Assembly (NCBI GenBank): GCA_030063045.1
Contig: JAQSEB010000109.1
Coordinates: 1,550,001-1,614,000, forward strand
Direction of reading: 5' to 3'
Length of the DNA stretch: 64,000 nt
Source of the DNA: Pratylenchus scribneri
Taxonomy: Eukaryota > Nematoda > Chromadorea > Rhabditida > Pratylenchidae
Shown here: piece after piece, positions 38,901 through 53,461 of the stretch
Layout of the letters: every line of letters begins with the position of its first letter
Position numbering within the stretch: the stretch's first letter is position 1
Notes under the pieces: model-generated
Seen by the model: only the letters and a program-made list of their open reading frames with translations
Told to the model about the DNA's origin: nothing
Databases searched by the model: none
Translations under genes and position numbers: made by a program

Positions 38901-39589
38901 ACTATTGGCTATATTCTATTAATTATTAAATTTACCCTTAAAATCAGTTAATTTACTCAAAAATTTCATTTCGATAATTTATCATTTTTAGGTCTAAATT
39001 TGATCAAAAAAATAGAGCCAGATAAATTTTACCATGAAGTGGAATTTGGAAAATGCTTTAAATATTTTAATTTTTCTAGTCTTAACTGAGCAAATAATGA
39101 ATTGTGGTTAAATAAAGATTAACAAATGTCAGAGAAATAAGGGGTATGAATGGAAGATTTATGCCAGCAGGTGTAATTATAATTAATTCCTTCCGTTTTG
39201 AGTAATGAAGGGCAAAAAATAAATGGCACTCTGGTTCACGAAAAAATAATATAAAAACAATAATAAGGATAGCAATTAATTTACATAGTTAAGCCATAAA
39301 ACTTGGCCATACCGGAATGTTAAAACTCGGTGTTGCTTAAGCCCTTGTCCTTACCCCGTTTAACTTTAATTAGTTTCAATTTTTCATTTTCATAAATATG
39401 TATATCGAATTAAAAATTTTAAGGTAAATCCATTGATTTTATGGCTAAATAAATATTTTCTCAAATATTAAACTAGTCAAATTCAAATTATCAAAATCAT
39501 ATGCTAAATGCCCTTTAATTAAGCCATATAAAATGCATAAAAAGTAAATGGGAGAGAAAAGGAATAATTAATTAAAATGCAAAATGTGT
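38901..39589. other. AT-rich spacer, no gene seen
   Basis: No exon or repeat structure was recognised. Confidence 0.45.
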
Positions 39590-40880
39590 AACTGTGAATG
39601 GAGATTATATTTTGGAAACGGTGGATTTATGTCTATGGTGTGGGGATTATTCTTTCGAGGTTTTCCAAGGGAAAGATGCTCGAAGGGGAAATGGCCTCAT
39701 TCATCCATCGACCTGCAGTCCTTCAGCAGAGTGTTCCATCGCCTTTGGAATGGATAAAAGGATGAGAAAATGGATGAGTAAAAAAGGCCTTAAGTACTTA
39801 AGGAAAAAGTGGATAAAATTGGTTGAAAGTGGAAAGAGAGATGGCCCGTTTTATTCTGTTTTAATAGAATTATTTATATACTAGATAAATATAGGGCAAA
39901 TTACAAAAGAAAATATGTTAAATTAAAATTGTATAATTGTGAAAAAAAGATTAGGCTATTTTAATGGAAATGGCCTCATCCATATATCGACCCGTCTCGA
40001 CCGTTGGAATGGAATTGAATTGGAGTAAAAGGATGGGAAAAACGGATGGGTAAAAATAACAAGGCTAAAACCTAAAAGGAAATGTGAAAGAAGGGAGAAA
40101 ATTGATTGAATTTGGAAAAACTAAAAACTTGATAAAGGGAGGGCTGAAGGATAAAATTTGCCTATTTCTGGAAGATACATTTATACTATTTTAATAGAAT
40201 TATTTATATGCATCAAATTACAGGAAAATATGTAAATTAAATTGTATAATTGCGAAAAAAAAGATTAGCCGGCAACAGAAAGAATGGGATTATACTCTGG
40301 CGTTTTGTGAGGAAAAAATTAGGCTATTTTAATGGAAATGGCCTCATTCATATATCGACCCGTCTCCCATATATATCGAGTATCGACCCGTCTCGACCAT
40401 TGGAATGGAATTGAATAAAAGGATGGAAAAAGCGGATGGGTAAAAACGCCTAAAGACTAAAAGAAAATGGGAAAGAATGGAGAAAATTTGCTTGCACTTA
40501 AATTTGGAGAGAAAGAGAGGCAAATTTGCTTATATCTGTGTATGTGGATAGATTATGCTAATTTATATTTAAAAAATTATATGCTAAAAATAATATAAAT
40601 AGTAATTATGACTTTAGTACAGAATTAATTAATGCCGATGGCGAATATCTTTCAGTTTTGTGAGGGAAAAATGAAGGTTTTATGGAAATGGCCTCATCCA
40701 TTTTTCCATCGACCGTTGGAATTGAAATAGAATAAAAGGATGGAAAAAACGGATGGGTAAAGGCTAAAGGCTTAAGTCTTATGGGCTAAAAGGGGGAATA
40801 TGGAAGAAGGGAGAAAATTGGTTGAATTTGCGCATACTCAAAAGCGGACTTGGAAGAGATGGATAAATTCGCCTTTATTC
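39590..40880. repeat. Degenerate tandem repeat of about 300-350 bp, four copies
   Basis: Blocks beginning near 39680, 39960, 40320 and 40675 share AAATGGCCTCATTCATATAT, TCGACCCGTCTCGACC and AAGGATGGAAAAAACGGATG in the same order, with indels between them. An open frame of 96 codons over the first block is probably by chance. Confidence 0.7.
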
Positions 40881-41394
40881 CCATTGCGTCTCTCGTCTCT
40901 TCCCATCGCATTTTCATTTCTCTTCCTCATCACACACAAATATTTTGTGCTCTCATCCCTCCTCCCCAACAGGCGCTCGCATTTTGTTGGCCACACTAAT
41001 CCAGTCTCACAGCGGTGGCCAATTCCGGCAATGGGACACAACAGCGCATGGATATGGATTGAGAGGGATGGTAAGGGCGAAGGGGGGGGGGAATTGGAGG
41101 GAAGAGGTTGTTTGTGAGGGCCATGAGGAAAGTGAGAAGATGAAAATAAATTGTGGATGTTCTTTGGTCTCACACACACACACCCTAAAATCCATATATG
41201 AAGGCCAATGACTTATTAGTTTGAACGAATGAGTAAATAGAATTTAGTATGCTTGGAATTAGGAAATTTTTAGAATTAGACATAATTGATTTTATTTAAC
41301 TAAAAAACAGTAAATTTGTCCAAAAACACTAATTTATTTAAATTATTCAAATTCTTTTATGGCCCAATAACAATAACTTGGTTGGACATTAAAT

Positions 41395-41750
41395 AACGGG
41401 AAATATTTAAAATGGCGAAAAAAACATTGAAAATGGCAAAAAGAATATTGAAAATGACGAAAAGTTTATAACGGTTTAGTGGTTTGCCCAAAATACACAA
41501 ACTATATACCATTGGATAGAGCTCGACGAGACGCATCGAATGGTATATAATTTGTCATGGTTAAAGTGGTTTTGAACCAAACTCCATGTGATGGTTTAAG
41601 TGGTTTAAAAACCTCTATTTTTGGTCAAACTACGAAAAAATATATACCAATCGAGGGTATAAGGTTTGGGGGTCAAGGACAAACCGTTAAACCTTTATAA
41701 ACTTTTCGCCATTTTCAATGTTTTCAAATTAAATACCATCCAAACATAAC
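41395..41750. mobile_element. Foldback element of the GACGCGTC family
   Basis: The left arm (GTTTAGTGGTTTGCCC ... GAGACGCATCGAATGGTATA) faces a right arm (ATATATACCAATCGAGG ... GGACAAACCGTTAAACC). The ends TTTAAAATGGCGAAAA and TTTTCGCCATTTTCAA are inverted. Same subfamily as 55885 and 60210. Confidence 0.75.
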
Positions 41751-42580
41751 TATCAATTATAAAAAATTATACATACGAAAAATTATATTAAGAGACCAAC
41801 AAAGGCCAAAGAATTTAAAAGGAATTTGGCCGCAATAGCCTCAAAAAGTATTTCGACTTTCAAATGAAAAATTTTATTCCAATGATTTTATTGACAAATT
41901 ATTTTCTTCTTATAGGACTAATAAGATATTGAACCGTGATCCGTAAACATTGATACTTAAACATTGATGATTCATAATTAAATGAAATATCTAACAAAAT
42001 TTATTTTCTTCTAATGTAATCAAAAATCCTATCTAGGGAAGAGGATGGCCGTTGGCTATGTCTTCTTTGGCCTCACATGAACCCTCTACTATATTTGGGT
42101 TTTAGGGCAAAATAGCAAGCTGGCCTCGGGCTCACTCATCAATAGAATGAAAATGAAATTTGGGGGAATGCGGGAAATTTGGGTGGGGACTGGGGAATGA
42201 GAAAAAAGAGGCTGAAAGGGTGGATGAGTGCCTGGGGAATTGGGTCTTTGTGCGTTTTCCCCTCACGATGGGAGGGAATTTTGGCATTTTTTGACGGCAA
42301 AAGCTCCATGAAACTCAAAATAGAATTTTGGCATTGAGGGCTGCTATGAGAAGGCCAAATGAATAGAATTAAAAGGAAAGGGCATGGAAAAGAATGGGAT
42401 ATTTTATTTTTGATAAGACCGCAAAATGAGAACAAATAAATTAATATTGATTGAATTTGAATGTTTCAAATAAATTTGAATGTAATTTGCTATATTGGAG
42501 ATGAAAAAATGTAGTTTATTTTTGGTAATGTTTGCTGTTCGCCTTTATTTCATCCTTTTCCTAGACATTTTTTTTATATA
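41751..42580. other. Spacer, no gene seen
   Basis: Includes a GC-richer block (42010-42400) with a minus-strand frame of 98 codons, hydrophobic and Pro/Ser-rich, not recognised and probably by chance. Confidence 0.4.
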
Positions 42581-42589
42581 TTTTCGGCA

Positions 42590-42690
42590 AAAAAAAAACC
42601 CAATCTCTTGGCAAATGATCCTCTCGGCAAAAAACCCAATCTCTTGGCAAATGATCCTCTCGGCAAAAAACCCAATCTCTTGGGCCTGAA
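42590..42690. repeat. Short 34-bp tandem repeat
   Basis: Three units of CCCAATCTCTTGGCAAATGA plus TCCTCTCGGCAAAA, the last one partial. Confidence 0.85.
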
Positions 42691-42834
42691 AAATGATTAT
42701 TTCTGACACGAAAATTTAAAAAAGAAGGTAAGCAACAATGTATTCAGAGCAAATTTTGATTAAAAATTAGGAAAAAAATTGTTGAGGATTCATTATGTTC
42801 GCCGTGTCATCCTTTTAATTCTCCTCTAAAAATA

Positions 42835-45800
42835 TATTCAAGCTTTGCCATCTCAACAAAATTTTTGCATATTTTTTCTTCAAATCGAAATATAGTTTTT
42901 AAGCTTTGCCATCTCGACCAAAATGTTGCATATTTTTTCTTCAATTCGAATTATTGTTTTTAAGCTTTGCCATCTCGACCAAAATGTTGCATATTTTTTC
43001 TTCAATTCGAATTATTGTTTTTAAGCTTTGCCATCTCGACCAAAATGTTGCATATTTATTCTTCCAATCGAAATAACAATTTTAAGCTTTGCCATCTTGA
43101 CCAAAATGTTGCATATTTTTTCTTCAATTCGAATTATTGTTTTTAAGCTTTGCCATCTCGACCAAAATGTTGCATATTTATTCTTCCAATCGAAATAACA
43201 ATTTTAAGCTTTGCCATCTTGACCAAAATGTTGCATATTTATTCTTCCAATCGAAATAACAATTTTAAGCTTTGCCATCTCGACCAAAATGTTGCATATT
43301 TATTCTTCCAATCGAAATATAGTTTTTAAGCTTTGCCATCTCGACCAAAATGTTGCATATTTATTCTTCCAATCGAAATATAGTTTTTGAGCTTTGCCAT
43401 CTCGACCAAAATGTTGCATATTTATTCTTCCAATCGAAATATAGTTTTTGAGCTTTGCCATCTCGACCAAAATGTTGCATATTTATTCTTCCAATCGAAA
43501 TATAGTTTTTGAGCTTTGCCATCTCGACCAAAATGTTGCATATTTATTCTTCCAATCGAAATATAGTTTTTGAGCTTTGCCATCTCGACCAAAATGTTGC
43601 ATATTTATTCTTCCAATCGAAATATAGTTTTTGAGCTTTGCCATCTCGACCAAAATGTTGCATATTTATTCTTCCAATCGAAATAACAATTTTAAGCTTT
43701 GCCATCTCGACCAAAATGTTGCATATTTATTCTTCCAATCGAAATATAGTTTTTAAGCTTTGCCATCTCGACCAAAATGTTGCATATTTATTCTTCCAAT
43801 CGAAATAACAATTTTAAGCTTTGCCATCTCGACAAAAATGTTGCATATTTATTCTTCCAATCGAAATATAGTTTTTAAGCTTTGCCATCTCGACCAAAAT
43901 GTTGCATATTTATTCTTCCAATCTAAATATAGTTTTTAAGCTTTGCCATCTCGACCAAAATGTTGCATATTTATTCTTCCAATCGAAATATAGTTTTTAA
44001 GCTTTGCCATCTCGACCAAAATGTTGCATATTTATTCTTCCAATCTAAATATAGTTTTTAAGCTTTGCCATCTCGACCAAAATGTTGCATATTTATTCTT
44101 CCAATCGAAATATAGTTTTTAAGCTTTGCCATCTCGACCAAAATGTTGCATATTTATTCTTCCAATCGAAATATAGTTTTTAAGCTTTGCCATCTCGACC
44201 ACAATGTTGCATATTTATTCTTCCAATCGAAATATAGTTTTTAAGCTTTGCCATCTCGACCAAAATGTTGCATATTTATTCTTCCAATCGAAATATAGTT
44301 TTTAAGCTTTGCCATCTCGACCAAAATGTTGCATATTTATTCTTCCAATCGAAATATAGTTTTTAAGCTTTGCCATCTCGACCAAAATGTTGCATATTTA
44401 TTCTTCCAATCTAAATATAGTTTTTAAGCTTTGCCATCTCGACCAAAATGTTGCATATTTATTCTTCCAATCGAAATATAGTTTTTAAGCTTTGCCATCT
44501 CGACCAAAATGTTGCATATTTATTCTTCCAATCTAAATATAGTTTTTAAGCTTTGCCATCTCGACCAAAATGTTGCATATTTATTCTTCCAATCTAAATA
44601 TAGTTTTTAAGCTTTGCCATCTCGACCAAAATGTTGCATATTTATTCTTCCAATCGAAATATAGTTTTTAAGCTTTGCCATCTCGACCAAAATGTTGCAT
44701 ATTTATTCTTCCAATCGAAATAACAATTTTAAGCTTTGCCATCTTGACCAAAATGTTGCATATTTTTTCTTCAATTCGAATTATTGTTTTTAAGCTTTGC
44801 CATCTCGACCAAAATGTTGCATATTTATTCTTCCAATCGAAATAACAATTTTAAGCTTTGCCATCTTGACCAAAATGTTGCATATTTATTCTTCCAATCG
44901 AAATAACAATTTTAAGCTTTGCCATCTCGACCAAAATGTTGCATATTTATTCTTCCAATCGAAATATAGTTTTTAAGCTTTGCCATCTCGACCAAAATGT
45001 TGCATATTTATTCTTCCAATCGAAATATAGTTTTTGAGCTTTGCCATCTCGACCAAAATGTTGCATATTTATTCTTCCAATCGAAATATAGTTTTTGAGC
45101 TTTGCCATCTCGACCAAAATGTTGCATATTTATTCTTCCAATCGAAATATAGTTTTTGAGCTTTGCCATCTCGACCAAAATGTTGCATATTTATTCTTCC
45201 AATCGAAATATAGTTTTTGAGCTTTGCCATCTCGACCAAAATGTTGCATATTTATTCTTCCAATCGAAATATAGTTTTTGAGCTTTGCCATCTCGACCAA
45301 AATGTTGCATATTTATTCTTCCAATCGAAATAACAATTTTAAGCTTTGCCATCTCGACCAAAATGTTGCATATTTATTCTTCCAATCGAAATATAGTTTT
45401 TAAGCTTTGCCATCTCGACCAAAATGTTGCATATTTATTCTTCCAATCGAAATAACAATTTTAAGCTTTGCCATCTCGACAAAAATGTTGCATATTTATT
45501 CTTCCAATCGAAATATAGTTTTTAAGCTTTGCCATCTCGACCAAAATGTTGCATATTTATTCTTCCAATCTAAATATAGTTTTTAAGCTTTGCCATCTCG
45601 ACCAAAATGTTGCATATTTATTCTTCCAATCGAAATATAGTTTTTAAGCTTTGCCATCTCGACCAAAATGTTGCATATTTATTCTTCCAATCTAAATATA
45701 GTTTTTAAGCTTTGCCATCTCGACCAAAATGTTGCATATTTATTCTTCCAATCGAAATATAGTTTTTAAGCTTTGCCATCTCGACCAAAATGTTGCATAT

Positions 45801-48800
45801 TTATTCTTCCAATCGAAATATAGTTTTTAAGCTTTGCCATCTCGACCACAATGTTGCATATTTATTCTTCCAATCGAAATATAGTTTTTAAGCTTTGCCA
45901 TCTCGACCAAAATGTTGCATATTTATTCTTCCAATCGAAATATAGTTTTTAAGCTTTGCCATCTCGACCAAAATGTTGCATATTTATTCTTCCAATCGAA
46001 ATATAGTTTTTAAGCTTTGCCATCTCGACCAAAATGTTGCATATTTATTCTTCCAATCTAAATATAGTTTTTAAGCTTTGCCATCTCGACCAAAATGTTG
46101 CATATTTATTCTTCCAATCGAAATATAGTTTTTAAGCTTTGCCATCTCGACCAAAATGTTGCATATTTATTCTTCCAATCTAAATATAGTTTTTAAGCTT
46201 TGCCATCTCGACCAAAATGTTGCATATTTATTCTTCCAATCGAAATATAGTTTTTAAGCTTTGCCATCTCGACCAAAATGTTGCATATTTATTCTTCCAA
46301 TCGAAATATAGTTTTTAAGCTTTGCCATCTCGACCAAAATGTTGCATATTTATTCTTCCAATCGAAATATAGTTTTTAAGCTTTGCCATCTCGACCAAAA
46401 TGTTGCATATTTATTCTTCCAATCGAAATATAGTTTTTGAGCTTTGCCATCTCGACCAAAATGTTGCATATTTTTTCTTCAAATCGAAATATAGTTTTTA
46501 AGCTTTGCCCCCTTGGCCCAAAATGTTGCATATTTATTCTTCCAATCGAAATATAGTTTTTAAGCTTTGCCATCTCGACCAAAATGATGCATTATTTATT
46601 CTTCCAATCGAAATATAGTTTTTGAGCTTTGCCATCTCGACCAAAATGATATTTATTCTTCCAATCGAAATATAGTTTTTGAGCTTTGCCATCTCGACCA
46701 AAATGATGCATTATTTATTCTTCCAATCGAAATATAGTTTTTGAGCTTTGCCATCTCGACCAAAATGATGCATTATTTATTCTTCCAATCGAAATATAGT
46801 TTTTGAGCTTTGCCATCTCGACCAAAATGTTGCATATTTTTTCTTCAAATCGAAATATAGTTTTTAAGCTTTGCCCCCTTGGCCCAAAATGTTGCATATT
46901 TATTCTTCCAATCGAAATATAGTTTTTGAGCTTTGCCATCTCGACCAAAATGTTGCATATTTATTCTTCCAATCGAAATATAGTTTTTGAGCTTTGCCAT
47001 CTCGACCAAAATGTTGCATATTTATTCTTCCAATCGAAATATAGTTTTTGAGCTTTGCCATCTCGACCAAAATGTTGCATATTTATTCTTCCAATCGAAA
47101 TATAGTTTTTGAGCTTTGCCATCTCGACCAAAATGTTGCATATTTATTCTTCCAATCGAAATATAGTTTTTGAGCTTTGCCATCTCGACCAAAATGTTGC
47201 ATATTTATTCTTCCAATCGAAATATAGTTTTTGAGCTTTGCCATCTCGACCAAAATGTTGCATATTTTTTCTTCAAATCGAAATATAGTTTTTAAGCTTT
47301 GCCCCCTTGGCCCAAAATGTTGCATATTTATTCTTCCAATCGAAATATAGTTTTTGAGCTTTGCCATCTCGACCAAAATGTTGCATATTTATTCTTCCAA
47401 TCGAAATATAGTTTTTGAGCTTTACCATCTCGACCAAAATGTTGCATATTTATTCTTCCAATCGAAATATAGTTTTTGAGCTTTGCCATCTCGACCAAAA
47501 TGTTGCATATTTATTCTTCCAATCGAAATATAGTTTTTGAGCTTTGCCATCTCGACCAAAATGTTGCATATTTTTTCTTCAAATCGAAATATAGTTTTTA
47601 AGCTTTGCCCCCTTGGCCCAAAATGTTGCATATTTATTCTTCCAATCGAAATATAGTTTTTGAGCTTTGCCATCTCGACCAAAATGTTGCATATTTATTC
47701 TTCAAATCGAAATATAGTTTTTGAGCTTTGCCATCTCGACCAAAATGTTGCATATTTATTCTTCCAATCGAAATATAGTTTTTGAGCTTTGCCATCTCGA
47801 CCAAAATGTTGCATATTTATTCTTCCAATCGAAATATAGTTTTTGAGCTTTGCCATCTCGACCAAAATGTTGCATATTTTTTCTTCAAATCGAAATATAG
47901 TTTTTGAGCTTTGCCATCTCGACCAAAATGTTGCATATTTATTCTTCCAATCGAAATATAGTTTTTGAGCTTTGCCATCTCGACCAAAATGTTGCATATT
48001 TATTCTTCCAATCGAAATATAGTTTTTGAGCTTTGCCATCTCGACCAAAATGTTGCATATTTATTCTTCCAATCGAAATATAGTTTTTGAGCTTTGCCAT
48101 CTCGACCAAAATGTTGCATATTTATTCTTCCAATCGAAATATAGTTTTTGAGCTTTGCCATCTCGACCAAAATGTTGCATATTTATTCTTCCAATCGAAA
48201 TATAGTTTTTGAGCTTTGCCATCTCGACCAAAATGTTGCATATTTATTCTTCCAATCGAAATATAGTTTTTGAGCTTTGCCATCTCGACCAAAATGTTGC
48301 ATATTTATTCTTCCAATCGAAATATAGTTTTTGAGCTTTGCCATCTCGACCAAAATGTTGCATATTTATTCTTCCAATCGAAATATAGTTTTTGAGCTTT
48401 GCCATCTCGACCAAAATGTTGCATATTTATTCTTCAAATCGAAATATAGTTTTTGAGCTTTGCCATCTCGACCAAAATGTTGCATATTTATTCTTCCAAT
48501 CGAAATATAGTTTTTGAGCTTTGCCATCTCGACCAAAATGTTGCATATTTATTCTTCCAATCGAAATATAGTTTTTGAGCTTTGCCATCTCGACCAAAAT
48601 GTTGCATATTTTTTCTTCAAATCGAAATATAGTTTTTAAGCTTTGCCCCCTTGGCCCAAAATGTTGCATATTTATTCTTCCAATCGAAATATAGTTTTTA
48701 AGCTTTGCCATCTCGACCAAAATGATGCATTATTTATTCTTCCAATCGAAATATAGTTTTTGAGCTTTGCCATCTCGACCAAAATGTTGCATATTTATTC

Positions 48801-51800
48801 TTCCAATCGAAATATAGTTTTTGAGCTTTGCCATCTCGACCAAAATGTTGCATATTTATTCTTCCAATCGAAATATAGTTTTTGAGCTTTGCCATCTCGA
48901 CCAAAATGTTGCATATTTATTCTTCCAATCGAAATATAGTTTTTGAGCTTTGCCATCTCGACCAAAATGTTGCATATTTTTTCTTCAAATCGAAATATAG
49001 TTTTTAAGCTTTGCCCCCTTGGCCCAAAATGTTGCATATTTATTCTTCCAATCGAAATATAGTTTTTGAGCTTTGCCATCTCGACCAAAATGTTGCATAT
49101 TTATTCTTCCAATCGAAATATAGTTTTTGAGCTTTGCCATCTCGACCAAAATGTTGCATATTTTTTCTTCAAATCGAAATATAGTTTTTAAGCTTTGCCC
49201 CCTTGGCCCAAAATGTTGCATATTTATTCTTCCAATCGAAATATAGTTTTTGAGCTTTGCCATCTCGACCAAAATGTTGCATATTTATTCTTCAAATCGA
49301 AATATAGTTTTTGAGCTTTGCCATCTCGACCAAAATGTTGCATATTTATTCTTCCAATCGAAATATAGTTTTTGAGCTTTGCCATCTCGACCAAAATGTT
49401 GCATATTTATTCTTCCAATCGAAATATAGTTTTTGAGCTTTGCCATCTCGACCAAAATGTTGCATATTTATTCTTCCAATCGAAATATAGTTTTTGAGCT
49501 TTGCCATCTCGACCAAAATGTTGCATATTTATTCTTCCAATCGAAATATAGTTTTTGAGCTTTGCCATCTCGACCAAAATGTTGCATATTTATTCTTCCA
49601 ATCGAAATATAGTTTTTGAGCTTTGCCATCTCGACCAAAATGTTGCATATTTTTTCTTCAAATCGAAATATAGTTTTTGAGCTTTGCCATCTCGACCAAA
49701 ATGTTGCATATTTATTCTTCCAATCGAAATATAGTTTTTGAGCTTTGCCATCTCGACCAAAATGTTGCATATTTATTCTTCCAATCGAAATATAGTTTTT
49801 GAGCTTTGCCATCTCGACCAAAATGTTGCATATTTATTCTTCCAATCGAAATATAGTTTTTGAGCTTTGCCATCTCGACCAAAATGTTGCATATTTATTC
49901 TTCCAATCGAAATATAGTTTTTGAGCTTTGCCATCTCGACCAAAATGTTGCATATTTATTCTTCCAATCGAAATATAGTTTTTGAGCTTTGCCATCTCGA
50001 CCAAAATGTTGCATATTTATTCTTCAAATCGAAATATAGTTTTTGAGCTTTGCCATCTCGACCAAAATGTTGCATATTTATTCTTCCAATCGAAATATAG
50101 TTTTTGAGCTTTGCCATCTCGACCAAAATGTTGCATATTTATTCTTCCAATCGAAATATAGTTTTTGAGCTTTGCCATCTCGACCAAAATGTTGCATATT
50201 TTTTCTTCAAATCGAAATATAGTTTTTAAGCTTTGCCCCCTTGGCCCAAAATGTTGCATATTTATTCTTCCAATCGAAATATAGTTTTTAAGCTTTGCCA
50301 TCTCGACCAAAATGATGCATTATTTATTCTTCCAATCGAAATATAGTTTTTGAGCTTTGCCATCTCGACCAAAATGTTGCATATTTATTCTTCCAATCGA
50401 AATATAGTTTTTGAGCTTTGCCATCTCGACCAAAATGTTGCATATTTATTCTTCCAATCGAAATATAGTTTTTGAGCTTTGCCATCTCGACCAAAATGTT
50501 GCATATTTATTCTTCCAATCGAAATATAGTTTTTGAGCTTTGCCATCTCGACCAAAATGTTGCATATTTTTTCTTCAAATCGAAATATAGTTTTTAAGCT
50601 TTGCCCCCTTGGCCCAAAATGTTGCATATTTATTCTTCCAATCGAAATATAGTTTTTGAGCTTTGCCATCTCGACCAAAATGTTGCATATTTATTCTTCC
50701 AATCGAAATATAGTTTTTGAGCTTTGCCATCTCGACCAAAATGTTGCATATTTATTCTTCCAATCGAAATATAGTTTTTGAGCTTTGCCATCTCGACCAA
50801 AATGTTGCATATTTATTCTTCCAATCGAAATATAGTTTTTGAGCTTTGCCATCTCGACCAAAATGTTGCATATTTTTTCTTCAAATCGAAATATAGTTTT
50901 TAAGCTTTGCCCCCTTGGCCCAAAATGTTGCATATTTATTCTTCCAATCGAAATATAGTTTTTGAGCTTTGCCATCTCGACCAAAATGTTGCATATTTAT
51001 TCTTCCAATCGAAATATAGTTTTTGAGCTTTGCCATCTCGACCAAAATGTTGCATATTTATTCTTCCAATCGAAATATAGTTTTTGAGCTTTGCCATCTC
51101 GACCAAAATGTTGCATATTTATTCTTCCAATCGAAATATAGTTTTTGAGCTTTGCCATCTCGACCAAAATGTTGCATATTTATTCTTCCAATCGAAATAT
51201 AGTTTTTGAGCTTTGCCATCTCGACCAAAATGTTGCATATTTATTCTTCCAATCGAAATATAGTTTTTGAGCTTTGCCATCTCGACCAAAATGTTGCATA
51301 TTTATTCTTCCAATCGAAATATAGTTTTTGAGCTTTGCCATCTCGACCAAAATGTTGCAGATTTATTCTTCCAATCGAAATATAGTTTTTGAGCTTTGCC
51401 ATCTCGACCAAAATGATGCATTATTTATTCTTCCAATCGAAATATAGTTTTTGAGCTTTGCCATCTCGACCAAAATGATGCATTATTTATTCTTCCAATC
51501 GAAATATAGTTTTTGAGCTTTGCCATCTCGACCAAAATGTTGCATATTTTTTCTTCAAATCGAAATATAGTTTTTAAGCTTTGCCCCCTTGGCCCAAAAT
51601 GTTGCATATTTATTCTTCCAATCGAAATATAGTTTTTAAGCTTTGCCATCTCGACCAAAATGTTGCATATTTATTCTTCCAATCGAAATATAGTTTTTGA
51701 GCTTTGCCATCTCGACCAAAATGTTGCAGATTTATTCTTCCAATCGAAATATAGTTTTTGAGCTTTGCCATCTCGACCAAAATGATGCATTATTTATTCT

Positions 51801-53300
51801 TCCAATCGAAATATAGTTTTTGAGCTTTGCCATCTCGACCAAAATGTTGCATATTTATTCTTCCAATCGAAATATAGTTTTTGAGCTTTGCCATCTCGAC
51901 CAAAATGTTGCATATTTATTCTTCCAATCGAAATATAGTTTTTGAGCTTTGCCATCTCGACCAAAATGTTGCATATTTATTCTTCCAATCGAAATATAGT
52001 TTTTGAGCTTTGCCATCTCGACCAAAATGTTGCATATTTATTCTTCCAATCGAAATATAGTTTTTGAGCTTTGCCATCTCGACCAAAATGATGCATTATT
52101 TATTCTTCCAATCGAAATATAGTTTTTGAGCTTTGCCATCTCGACCAAAATGTTGCATATTTTTTCTTCAAATCGAAATATAGTTTTTAAGCTTTGCCCC
52201 CTTGGCCCAAAATGTTGCATATTTATTCTTCCAATCGAAATATAGTTTTTAAGCTTTGCCATCTCGACCAAAATGTTGCATATTTATTCTTCCAATCGAA
52301 ATATAGTTTTTAAGCTTTGCCATCTCGACCAAAATGTTGCATTATTTATTCTTCCAATCGAAATATAGTTTTTAAGCTTTGCCATCTCGACCAAAATGTT
52401 GCATATTTATTCTTCCAATCGAAATATAGTTTTTAAGCTTTGCCATCTCGACCAAAATGTTGCATATTTATTCTTCCAATCGAAATATAGTTTTTAAGCT
52501 TTGCCATCTCGACCAAAATGTTGCATATTTATTCTTCCAATCGAAATATAGTTTTTAAGCTTTGCCCCCTTGGCCCAAAATGTTGCATATTTTTTCTTCA
52601 AATCGAAATATAGTTTTTAAGCTTTGCCATCTCAACCAAAATGTTGCTTATTTATTCTTCCAATCGAAATATAGTTTTTAAGCTTTGCCATCTCGACCAA
52701 AATGTTGCATATTTTTTCTTCAAATCGAAATATAGTTTTTAAGCTTTGCCAAAATGTTGCATATTTTTTCTTCAAATCGAAATATAGTTTTTAAGCTTTG
52801 CCATCTCAACCAAAATGTTGCATATTTTTTCTTCAAATCGAAATATAGTTTTTAAGCTTTGCCCCCTTGGCCCAAAATGTTGCATATTTTTTCTTCAAAT
52901 CGAAATATAGTTTTTAAGCTTTGCCATCTCAACCAAAATGTTGCTTATTTATTCTTCCAATCGAAATATAGTTTTTAAGCTTTGCCATCTCGACCAAAAT
53001 GTTGCATATTTTTTCTTCAAATCGAAATATAGTTTTTAAGCTTTGCCCCCTTGGCCCAAAATGTTGCATATTTTTTCTTCAAATCGAAATATAGTTTTTA
53101 AGCTTTGCCCCCTTGGCCCAAAATGTTGCATATTTTTTCTTCAAATCGAAATATAGTTTTTAAGCTTTGCCATCTCAACCAAAATGTTGCATATTTATTC
53201 TTCCAATCTAAATATAGTTTTTAAGCTTTGCCATCTCGACCAAAATGTTGCATATTTATTCTACAATTCGAAATATAGTTTTTAAGCTTTGCCATCTTAG
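42835..53300. repeat. 61-bp satellite, about 170 units, with higher-order structure
   Basis: The unit is AGCTTTGCCATCTCGACCAA, then AATGTTGCATATTTATTCTT, then CCAATCGAAATATAGTTTTTG. Diagnostic variants show that blocks were copied: the variant GACAAAAATG at 43831 and 45478, and the variant GACCACAATG near 44197 and 45844, are both 1,647 bp (27 units) apart. In the right half, identical segments recur 1,590 bp apart (48427 and 50017; 48795 and 50385). Subtypes with CCCCCTTGGCCCAAAATG or TTTTTTCTTCAAATCG form regular patterns. Open frames on the minus strand (up to 117 codons) exist only because the unit lacks stops in that frame. No gene lies inside. Confidence 0.97.
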
Positions 53301-53461
53301 TCTGAATATAATTTTTGGATTGTACAATACGAAATATTGTAAGATTTTCAATTCATTGAATAATAGGTAAATTTTATTAAATGGCTAAAAAATTTTATGA
53401 GAGAAATAAACAAAATTTACTATCAATTGATTTTAAATATCCATCAACACTATTATGCTTT

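Noticed and set aside
39594..39884. 96-codon plus-strand frame
   Set aside because: It lies within a degenerate tandem repeat whose other copies do not keep the frame.
40800..41211. Overlapping frames on both strands near 41 kb
   Set aside because: A GC-richer segment is open in several frames at once; no family features, no conserved join.
46376..52271. Many minus-strand frames of 68-117 codons in the 61-bp satellite
   Set aside because: They are the same 61-residue cycle read through a repeat unit that lacks stops; they start and end wherever a variant unit adds or removes a base.
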